Source: UBA7672 sp035548775
GTDB taxonomy: Bacteria; Pseudomonadota; Alphaproteobacteria; Caulobacterales; Hyphomonadaceae
NCBI GenBank assembly: GCA_035548775.1
Contig: DASZSI010000285.1
Location: 1-12,294 of the forward strand
Direction of reading: 5' to 3'
Length of the DNA: 12,294 nucleotides
Below, one piece after another: positions 7,418 through 12,294 of this stretch. The first letter of the stretch is position 1; every line of letters starts with the position of its first letter. Under the pieces are notes generated by a model, which saw only the letters and a list, made by a program, of their open reading frames with translations, did not search any database and was not told the origin of the DNA. Both the position numbers and the translations under genes were made by a program.

Positions 7418-8272
7418 CTATTCGATGTTGTTCACGAAGAACCGGTGCATTTCGTCCTGAGACAGAAATGTCATGCAGCCCGGCCGGGTCGACGACCAGA
7501 CATCTAGCCAGTGGGTCGATACCCCCATCCGCTGCACATATTGAAGGCGTTCGGTCGCCCCCTTCGCCCCCAGCCACTGGATGTCGTTGTACATCTGCTG
7601 GGAGGAGCTCTTGCCGCCTTTGGACTGGTCCGAGATTGCCTTGGCGGTGCCGTCGCTGATTTCGGTGGTGAACATGTGGACGCCATAGGCGGCGCCCGGC
7701 TCCACGCGCCGCATCATACCGCCCAGGAAGGCCGTGGAGCACGCCGAGGCGCAGCCGCTGCCGGCCTTCACCCGCGTTGTCACCATGTTCTGGCGTAGGA
7801 TGTCGCCCATCTGGACGCCGACAAAGCTGTTGCCGCCCGGGGAATTGAACCAGACCTCATTGACCGGTGAATAGTTGCGCAAAGCCGTTTTCAACCGATC
7901 GGCGGCGTTGTCGTCGATGCCGCCATTTGCGAGCAGCACACGATCGTTTCCGACCTGCCGAAGGGTGAAGGTCATGTTCTTGGGTGCGGCCTGCATTGCG
8001 TCCAGGTCGTCCCAGATCCAGTCCGGCGTGTTGTTTTCGCGCTCCGCCCGGCTGTTGAACTCGTCCTTCGTTTCGCCGGGCAGCGGATCGGCGCCACAGA
8101 TCTGGGCGCCGATCTCGAGATTGGCCAGTGGCGGACGCGAGGCATACGCCGGCTGGCCGCTGGATGGTGGCTTGCCGCCGTTCTGGCTGTAGGCAGGCAG
8201 TATTGCGAACGCCGCAGACGTGATCACCAGACTGGCCAGCAATACCCCTGCGCGCTTGTTCATCATGGTCAT
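7418..8272 (-). CDS. exported ClpP/crotonase-fold protein (COG3904-like)
   Basis: The 284-residue precursor has an N-terminal signal peptide (about 1-29, basic then hydrophobic, possible cleavage after AFA or AYS). The core resembles the ClpP/crotonase fold of predicted periplasmic proteins (COG3904-like). NSPGG at 143-147 corresponds to the oxyanion-loop motif; Ser176 in GCASACST is in the position of the ClpP nucleophile. His199 in YGVHMF is 23 residues later, close to ClpP spacing, and an Asp near 230 could complete a triad. Four cysteines (59, 174, 178, 266), two of them flanking Ser176, could form disulfides after export. Protease activity is inference. An ATG at 8266 has a better-placed AGGA and is an alternative start. 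The gene follows the glycine-zipper lipoprotein gene by 36 bases on the same strand, probably in one operon. Confidence 0.8.
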   Translation of the reverse strand: MTMMNKRAGVLLASLVITSAAFAILPAYSQNGGKPPSSGQPAYASRPPLANLEIGAQICGADPLPGETKDEFNSRAERENNTPDWIWDDLDAMQAAPKNMTFTLRQVGNDRVLLANGGIDDNAADRLKTALRNYSPVNEVWFNSPGGNSFVGVQMGDILRQNMVTTRVKAGSGCASACSTAFLGGMMRRVEPGAAYGVHMFTTEISDGTAKAISDQSKGGKSSSQQMYNDIQWLGAKGATERLQYVQRMGVSTHWLDVWSSTRPGCMTFLSQDEMHRFFVNNIE

Positions 8273-8308
8273 CCTGCCCGCGCGTCGTGTGCGGTATTGA
8301 AAGCCGCG

Positions 8309-8851
8309 CTAGGCCTGCATCTGCTGCCAGGCCGCATTGGCGGTCTGACGGCAGAACTTCACGTCTTCCGACATTTCCTGGCCGTTCTTCACGACGAGCT
8401 GGCGGACCGTGCGGCATTCACCGCCGGTGTTGGTGCTCGACACCTGCGTGACCGTGCTCTTGCCCGAGACAGAGTTGGGATTGGTCGGGCTGGTCCATAC
8501 CGAGCTCGGCGCGCTGGCGGCAGCTTGCGGCGCGGGCTTGGGCGCACGAAGCGGAGAGTTCGCCGGGACCGGAGCGTTGAGCACGGTCTGCGTCGACATG
8601 GCCAGCTTCTCACGCTCCTTCTGGTCGAGACCGCGGCCGATATTGCCGCCGATCCAGGCGCCAAGACCGGCGCCCGCGATCACCGCCAGCGCTTTAACCG
8701 TGTCGTTGTTGTTCTTGCCTGCGGCGGCATAGCCGGCCCCGGCGCCAAGGAGGCCGCCAATCAACTGGCCGGTTTGTTCATTGGTCTCACACGCTGACAA
8801 CGTGATCACGCTTGCCAAGGCAACAGCCAGGCTCTTTCCAGTCATGTTCAT
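8309..8851 (-). CDS. glycine-zipper 2TM-domain lipoprotein
   Basis: Counting from the chosen ATG, the product has 181 residues. Its signal peptide ends in the canonical lipobox LSAC, with lipidated Cys21. A glycine-zipper region follows (GQLIGGLLGAGAGYAAAG ... GAGLGAWIGGNIG, about 29-75), as in Rickettsia 17-kDa surface antigen and SlyB-like lipoproteins (PF05433 type). After a Pro/Ala/Ser-rich linker, the C-terminal domain contains two cysteines, in ECRTVRQL and VKFCRQTAN, likely disulfide-bonded. It should sit in the outer membrane and may contribute to envelope integrity; that role is inferred from the family. The ATG at 8851 has a GGGGG about 8 bases upstream and gives a proper lipoprotein signal. 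The longer open frame to 8941 adds 30 residues that would spoil it. Confidence 0.87.
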   Translation of the reverse strand: MNMTGKSLAVALASVITLSACETNEQTGQLIGGLLGAGAGYAAAGKNNNDTVKALAVIAGAGLGAWIGGNIGRGLDQKEREKLAMSTQTVLNAPVPANSPLRAPKPAPQAAASAPSSVWTSPTNPNSVSGKSTVTQVSSTNTGGECRTVRQLVVKNGQEMSEDVKFCRQTANAAWQQMQA

Positions 8852-8880
8852 GGTCAAACCCCCGACGGAATGTATGCATA

Positions 8881-8910
8881 TTCCTAATCTGGGTTGATTT
8901 GGGGGGTCAA
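8881..8910 (-). promoter_or_regulatory. candidate sigma-70 promoter for the lipoprotein/ClpP-like pair
   Basis: On the minus strand a TTGACC (8910-8905) is followed after 18 bases by TAGGAA (8886-8881). The -35 is good and the -10 is weak. Transcription would start near 8874, giving a leader of about 23 bases before the lipoprotein ATG at 8851. The distance is sensible and there is no other good candidate in the 119-base gap, but the -10 match is poor. Confidence 0.35.
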
Positions 8911-8970
8911 TCGCGGACGCACGGGTCAGCTGCAAACGCAAGGGCTGCGTGCTGGTCCGCCCAGCATGCG

Positions 8971-10416
8971 TCAGGCGCGGGAAGCCTCGTGCGACAGGCG
9001 ATCGATCCGCTTCAGGTCTGCCACCAAAGCCTTGTATTCCCGCTGGCGGGCATCCTCGTCAGGCAGCCGCAGCAGGAAAGACGGGTGAACGGTGATGTAG
9101 CCGTCAAACCCGCCGAATTTAGCGGGGCCGCGGTTCTTGCCGATCGGGAGAGCCTTTCCAGCCAACGCATGAACGGCGGTAGCCCCAAGCGCCACCACGA
9201 GCTTCGGTTCAACGAAGCCGAGTTCTTTCTCGAGCCACCAGCGGTATTGCTTCACCTCCCCGGCTGTCGGTGTCTGGTGCAGGCGCCGCTTGCCGCGCTG
9301 GACGAATTTGAAGTGCTTCACCGCGTTAGTGACGTAGGTTTTCTTGCGGTCGATGCCAGCCTCTTCCATCGCGCGGTTGAGCAACTTGCCCGCTGGACCG
9401 ACAAAAGGTCGTCCTTCGATATCTTCCTGGTCGCCCGGCTGTTCACCGACGAACGCGATTGCAGGATGCATCGGCCCCTCGCCCAACACAGCCTTGTGCG
9501 AACCTTCGACCATGGGCGGCGAGGCTTCGATGACCCGGTTCAAAGCCGCCAGGGATTTGGGCTCTTCCGCCGCGGCGGCTGAGGATTCCTTCAGATTGCG
9601 TTTCGCCGGCATCGCGGTTTCCTGTTCGATCACCCCATCAACTCGCGACCAGGCGGCCGGGATGAGCCCGCATGCGGCGTCTGACCGATTGCGCCAGGAT
9701 TTCCTGGTTGCCTGTTGAGATGCGTACCGGCGCAGTGTGGGAATATGCACATGGGCCGGGTTGAACGTGCTCTCATGACATGTGCGCCAGCTGATCTCTG
9801 AAGCGACCACCTCCAGTGATGCGCTGCGTCCAACAGGCGGGCCGATGGCCAATTCCTTCCTGTCCCAACACAACGAACCTTTCGGAGTCAGGATCGTCCA
9901 GTCGAGTGATCTGAAACGCTCGATAAAATGCTTTGCGGCGGGCTCTAGAATGAAATGTTCTGGCTCGAACCAGGCGATGAACCGCTCGCCGATTTCCGCG
10001 TCGTTGATTTCCCGGAAGCACAAACCGGCATGCATCCTTTCAACGTCGCGTCGAACCTCGCTGGCCATCTGGTTCAAGCCCATGACAAGCGGGTCGTGCG
10101 TGGCGCTCAGCAGACGTGGCTCGTCGTGCTGCATCCGCCATACCAGCCGGTAGAGCATCGCGTATTTTCCAGGCAGGCTGTGGCAGACCACGTTCGAGAT
10201 CAGCTCCGCCGCCATACGCTGCAGAATGATGGGCTTGCCCGCCATGCCGAACGTCAGCGGTTGCCGGCCGCCGAACTGCTCGGCGCTCTCCTGCTCGCTC
10301 CACGAGATCTGCTCTGGCGGAATGTTCGACCAGGTCAGTATGCGCAGCGCTTGACGAAAGCCCTGCAGGTCGGCGCCGCCGTTTAGCGTGATGTGCTGAT
10401 GTACCGTAGGATCCAT
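8971..10416 (-). CDS. udgX: DUF4130-UdgX fusion, uracil-DNA binding repair protein
   Basis: The 481-residue protein joins two DNA-repair-associated domains. The N-terminal domain (about 1-262) matches DUF4130/TIGR03915, with MLYRLVWRM at 87-95, RFIAWFEPEHFI at 145-156, LDWTILTP at 171-178 and FNPAHVH at 218-224. The C-terminal domain (269-481) is UdgX, a uracil-DNA glycosylase relative that excises uracil and stays covalently attached through the His of its KRRxH loop. Here it has GEQPGDQED at 324-332, KHFKF at 367-371, KRRLH with His380, and VHPSFLLR at 443-450. Unusually, residues 269-481 contain no cysteine: the CxxC expected near 299-306 and the Cys expected at 391 (Tyr here) are absent, so the usual Fe-S cluster is unlikely. 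A LexA box overlaps the likely promoter. An internal ATG at 9612 with AGGA upstream could also yield UdgX alone. No radical-SAM partner gene is adjacent. Confidence 0.93.
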   Translation of the reverse strand: MDPTVHQHITLNGGADLQGFRQALRILTWSNIPPEQISWSEQESAEQFGGRQPLTFGMAGKPIILQRMAAELISNVVCHSLPGKYAMLYRLVWRMQHDEPRLLSATHDPLVMGLNQMASEVRRDVERMHAGLCFREINDAEIGERFIAWFEPEHFILEPAAKHFIERFRSLDWTILTPKGSLCWDRKELAIGPPVGRSASLEVVASEISWRTCHESTFNPAHVHIPTLRRYASQQATRKSWRNRSDAACGLIPAAWSRVDGVIEQETAMPAKRNLKESSAAAAEEPKSLAALNRVIEASPPMVEGSHKAVLGEGPMHPAIAFVGEQPGDQEDIEGRPFVGPAGKLLNRAMEEAGIDRKKTYVTNAVKHFKFVQRGKRRLHQTPTAGEVKQYRWWLEKELGFVEPKLVVALGATAVHALAGKALPIGKNRGPAKFGGFDGYITVHPSFLLRLPDEDARQREYKALVADLKRIDRLSHEASRA

Positions 10417-10491
10417 CAGGATTCATTCCGTTATGCGCACCGCCGGTGGCGGCCCTTGTTCGGCCCCCAAGCAGGAAACTTTGCGAACATT

Positions 10492-10506
10492 GTTCACTAT
10501 ATGTTC
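10492..10506 (-). promoter_or_regulatory. LexA (SOS) box upstream of udgX
   Basis: GTTCACTATATGTTC is a perfect GTTC-N7-GTTC, the operator recognised by LexA in alphaproteobacteria. It lies 76-90 bases upstream of the udgX ATG. On the minus strand its 7-base spacer is ATATAGT, which contains the best -10 hexamer of the region, so a bound LexA would block RNA polymerase. Another inverted GAAC/GTTC pair (10485-10495) abuts it. The match is seen directly; LexA binding and SOS induction are inferred. The rest of the 10417-10672 gap shows no gene. Confidence 0.8.
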
Positions 10507-10522
10507 CTTCCTGTGAAATCAA
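10496..10522 (-). promoter_or_regulatory. candidate sigma-70 promoter of udgX, overlapped by LexA box
   Basis: On the minus strand TTGATT (10522-10517) and TATAGT (10501-10496) are separated by 15 bases. TATAGT is five of six to the consensus -10; the spacing is a little short. The predicted transcription start is near 10488, giving a leader of about 70 bases to the ATG at 10416. The -10 falls wholly within the LexA operator. Confidence 0.5.
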
Positions 10523-10672
10523 CCTTGCTTGCCTGTCGCCCAGCTTTCGACCGTCCTGTTGTGTTGTCAGGTGCAGGTATTCCGAGCCTTGGGCCCGGGT
10601 CGCCCTATCTCATGTGATGTCGTTCCGTGGCCCGCATGGCGCCCGCTGCCGGATGGCGAGTGAGGCGCGTCC

Positions 10673-10906
10673 ATGGCTCTGACATTCAAGCTGACCGAAC
10701 TTTCCGACCTCGAGCTTCAGAACCTGAACGGAAACGCGAGCCGTCTTTCACAATCAGGTTCTCCGGCGCAACAAGTGGCCGCCACGGAGTTGCTCCCGAA
10801 AATCGCCGAGGAGGTATCCCGACGGATTGACGCACTTCAGGCCAAGAAAGCCGAAATCCGTGTCGCCAAGCGCGGAGCTGCTACGGGACGGCCCCGTAAG
10901 CGCTAG
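10673..10906 (+). CDS. small hypothetical protein, basic C-terminus
   Basis: This 77-residue protein has no name I can give with confidence. The N-terminal part (FKLTELSDLELQNLNGNASRL) and middle (QQVAATELLPKIAEEVSRRI) look like two or three amphipathic helices. The C-terminus is strongly basic (KRGAATGRPRKR), which would suit nucleic-acid binding; that is inference only. The ATG at 10673 is preceded by TGAGG about 8 bases upstream. It is divergent from udgX across a 256-base gap, and its stop codon is interleaved with that of the opposite-strand reductase gene through a shared CTAG. The coherent helical pattern and sensible start favour a real gene, but the short length leaves doubt. Confidence 0.6.
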   Translation: MALTFKLTELSDLELQNLNGNASRLSQSGSPAQQVAATELLPKIAEEVSRRIDALQAKKAEIRVAKRGAATGRPRKR

Positions 10907-11256
10907 AAAAATAGCTGCTGATAGACCGCCGGTCTGAAACCAAGAGTCAGCTTCCCGCCGATGTCCAGCACTGGGCGCTTCACCAGGGTTGGGTGGGCCA
11001 GCAGGAGCGCGACCGCTTTCCTTTCGTCGACGGCGACTTTCTCTTTTTCCGGCAGTTCTCGCCAGGTGGTGCTCGCCTTGTTGAGTACTTTTTCCCAACC
11101 CATTTGCTTTACCCAGCCCTCCAGTTGGGCTTTCGAGAGGCCGTCCTCGCGGACGTCATGAAAGCTGTACTTCACGGCGTGCTCGTCTAGCCATTTGCGC
11201 GCAGCCCGGGTGGTGTCGCAGGTCTTGAGGCCGTGAATTGTGACTGTCTTCGCCAT
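10903..11256 (-). CDS. ArsC/Spx-family reductase, YffB type
   Basis: The 117-residue thioredoxin-fold protein carries the ArsC-family active site GLKTCDTT near residue 10, where the single Cys is the likely redox residue. Further YffB features are ARKWL, YSFHDVREDGL, GWEKVLNKASTTWRELPE, KRPVLDIGGK and a C-terminal GFRPAVYQQLF. This pattern fits E. coli YffB closely and lacks the arginine cluster of true arsenate reductases, so arsenate reduction is doubtful; a glutathione-dependent thiol reductase role is suggested for the family. The ATG at 11256 has GGGAGG just upstream and starts right before the first beta strand. The longer frame to 11319 adds 21 unrelated residues. It converges with the 77-residue gene with a 4-base overlap. 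Confidence 0.9.
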   Translation of the reverse strand: MAKTVTIHGLKTCDTTRAARKWLDEHAVKYSFHDVREDGLSKAQLEGWVKQMGWEKVLNKASTTWRELPEKEKVAVDERKAVALLLAHPTLVKRPVLDIGGKLTLGFRPAVYQQLFF

Positions 11257-11318
11257 GCCCCTCCCTACTCTCCAAGCAGTCGACGCGTTAGGTTCTGTTG
11301 CGAAGATTTCGGTGGGCA

Positions 11319-11345
11319 TGTCCAGATCGGCCCGAACCGCGCGTC
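11319..11345 (+). promoter_or_regulatory. possible ECF-type promoter before the DGPF gene
   Basis: TGTCCA at 11319-11324 and CGTC at 11342-11345 are 17 bases apart and 52 bases before the DGPF start. ECF42 promoters are described as having a TGTCGA-like -35, so this could be an autoregulated promoter of the module. The match is imperfect and such short motifs arise by chance in GC-rich DNA. Confidence 0.25.
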
Positions 11346-11396
11346 ACTGATGCAGGCGAGGCATCGGCCCGCCGCCAGACAGATGGAGCCTGACCC

Positions 11397-11744
11397 ATGC
11401 AATACATGCTGCTGATCTATTCCGAAGAAGGCCGCTGGGAGAAAATGCCCCGGGAGCAACAGGAAGCCGGCATGGCCGCTTTCAACGCCTACACCGACGC
11501 CCTGCGCAAGGCCGGAGCGCTGAAGGCCAGCGATCGCCTGAAACCCACCACCACCGCCACCACTGTTCACGTCGCCAACGGCAAGACGCACGTGCAGGAC
11601 GGCCCATTCGCCGACTCCAAGGAACGGCTTGGCGGCTATTACCTGATCGACGTGGCCGACCTCGACGCGGCCATAACTTGGGCCTCGCGCTGCCCTGGCG
11701 CGCAGTTCGGCAAGGTGGAAGTCCGGCCCGTGTGGGCGATGTAA
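11397..11744 (+). CDS. YCII-related (DGPF) domain protein
   Basis: The 115-residue protein is one complete YCII/DGPF domain (PF03795). It opens with MQYMLLIYSEE, has the signature QDGPFADSKERLGGYYLIDV (67-86) including DGPF at 68-71, and ends in KVEVRPVWAM. The fold is a small ferredoxin-like dimer; no enzymatic reaction is established. Genes of this type are found beside ECF42-group sigma factors, and here the next gene, starting 5 bases later, is such a sigma factor, so they form one unit. The ATG at 11397 has GGAG eight bases upstream and gives a normal family N-terminus. DGPF proteins are suspected to act in signalling to, or as targets of, the sigma factor; that is not shown here. Confidence 0.93.
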   Translation: MQYMLLIYSEEGRWEKMPREQQEAGMAAFNAYTDALRKAGALKASDRLKPTTTATTVHVANGKTHVQDGPFADSKERLGGYYLIDVADLDAAITWASRCPGAQFGKVEVRPVWAM

Positions 11745-11748
11745 GCCG

Positions 11749-12294
11749 GTGGGGACAGGCGATGCGCAGCTGACAGCCGAGGCGGTCGCCCGCCGCAGCT
11801 ATGGCAAGCTCGTTGCCTTTCTCGCCACTCGCACGCGGGACGTCGCCGCCGCCGAAGATGCGTTGTCGGAGGCTTTTGCCTCAGCGCTGGCCGATTGGCC
11901 GCGTAGCGGCGCGCCTGCAAACCCTGAAGGCTGGCTGATAACTGTCGCGCGCCGCAAACTGATCGATGGCGCACGGCGCCGCAGGACCAGCCAAGCCGGC
12001 GCGCCGGAGGTGCAACTCATCGCCGAGGAGCTGGGCGAAATGGATGCCGCCGCGCCTGACGCGTTGCCCGACCATCGGCTGAGGCTGATGTTCGCCTGCG
12101 CCCACCCGGCCATTGCGGAGGCGGCGCGCGCTCCGCTGATCCTGCAGACGGTGCTGGGCGTGAGTGCGGAGACGATTGCTTCGGCTTTTCTCACTTCGCC
12201 TGCGGCGATGTCGAAGCGGCTGGTGCGCGCAAAGGAAAAGATCCGGGAAGCCGCAATCCCCTTTGAGGTTCCCGAGCGGGCCGAGATGCCCGCG
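11749..12294 (+). CDS. ECF42-type RNA polymerase sigma factor, 3' end outside window
   Basis: An open frame of 182 codons runs to the last base of the window without a stop. It begins with region 2 (EAVARRSYGKLVAFLATRTRDVAAAEDALSEAF, WPRSGAPANPEGWLITVARRKLIDGARRRR) and continues into LRLMFACAHPAI, PLILQTVLGVSAETIASAFL and AAMSKRLVRAKEKIREA, the region-4 part. These are hallmarks of ECF42 sigma factors (DUF6596-containing), which carry a large C-terminal TPR-like extension in place of a separate anti-sigma factor; that part is missing here because the window ends. GTG at 11749 is the best start, 5 bases after the DGPF stop, and the protein then begins where relatives do. There is no strong Shine-Dalgarno, so coupling to the DGPF gene is likely. 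Confidence 0.9.
   Translation, partial: MGTGDAQLTAEAVARRSYGKLVAFLATRTRDVAAAEDALSEAFASALADWPRSGAPANPEGWLITVARRKLIDGARRRRTSQAGAPEVQLIAEELGEMDAAAPDALPDHRLRLMFACAHPAIAEAARAPLILQTVLGVSAETIASAFLTSPAAMSKRLVRAKEKIREAAIPFEVPERAEMPA

Noticed and set aside
8812..9582. Plus-strand 256-codon frame opposite the UdgX domain
   Set aside because: UdgX motifs on the minus strand are unambiguous; no motif is visible here.
10423..10456. Short GC hairpin (CCGCC-GGT-GGCGG) in the udgX leader as a possible riboswitch or attenuator
   Set aside because: Only a 5-bp stem with a 3-base loop and no alternative pairing or U tract; such hairpins are common by chance at this GC content.
10903..11256. Arsenate reductase
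   Set aside because: The fold and Cys fit the ArsC superfamily, but the sequence pattern is YffB-like and no ars genes are nearby.
11265..11591. Minus-strand 108-codon frame opposite the DGPF gene
   Set aside because: It is antisense to a complete DGPF domain, Gly-rich, and not conserved-looking.
1..12294. CRISPR array, tRNA/rRNA genes, IS elements, phage genes
   Set aside because: No regularly spaced direct repeats, no cloverleaf-like or rRNA sequence, and no transposase or phage-like protein was found on reading both strands.

Overview
The window looks like a chromosomal segment of a high-GC alphaproteobacterium, most likely a sphingomonad (Sphingomonadaceae/Erythrobacteraceae type). Three things point there: the minus-strand order yfgM-like, bamB, der; the presence of DUF6249 and DUF6481 family proteins; and a direct-repeat GTTC-N7-GTTC LexA box, the alphaproteobacterial form of the SOS operator. 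The GTTCGAC/CTCACCATGAGGGC-type inverted repeat at the left edge also resembles dispersed sphingomonad repeats. This assignment is inference from family content; no rRNA or other marker gene is present.

Layout. 1-131 is a nested inverted repeat just downstream of der. 148-5270 is a minus-strand housekeeping block, in transcription order NnrU-family membrane protein, panB (pantothenate synthesis), a YfgM-like membrane TPR protein, bamB (outer-membrane assembly lipoprotein, ATGA overlap with the preceding gene) and der (ribosome-assembly GTPase). 5367-6670 is a minus-strand regulatory trio: DUF6249 membrane protein, ECF sigma factor (GTG start) and a two-TM protein that may be its anti-sigma factor. 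6806-7279 encodes a charged coiled-coil DUF6481 protein followed by a strong hairpin. 7418-8851 is a minus-strand pair: a glycine-zipper lipoprotein and an exported ClpP/crotonase-fold protein with an apparent Ser/His pair.

8971-10416 encodes a two-domain DNA-repair protein, DUF4130 (TIGR03915-like) fused to UdgX. Its upstream region carries a LexA box whose spacer is the likely -10 element, so the gene is probably SOS-induced. The UdgX half keeps the KRRLH covalent-capture motif but contains no cysteine at all, so it cannot bind the usual Fe-S cluster through cysteines. The radical-SAM partner often found with DUF4130 proteins is not in the window.

10673-10906 is a small plus-strand gene of unknown function. 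It converges on a YffB/ArsC-type reductase gene, and the two stop codons share one CTAG. 11397-12294 holds a YCII/DGPF protein and the 5' part of an ECF42-type sigma factor, cut by the window end; this is a recognised sigma-factor/DGPF module.

No tRNA, rRNA, CRISPR array, insertion sequence or prophage gene was seen. The longest gene-free stretch is 10417-10672 (256 bases). The most interesting locus is the SOS-controlled, cysteine-free UdgX fusion. The ECF trio and the lipoprotein/ClpP-like pair are the least characterised systems here.
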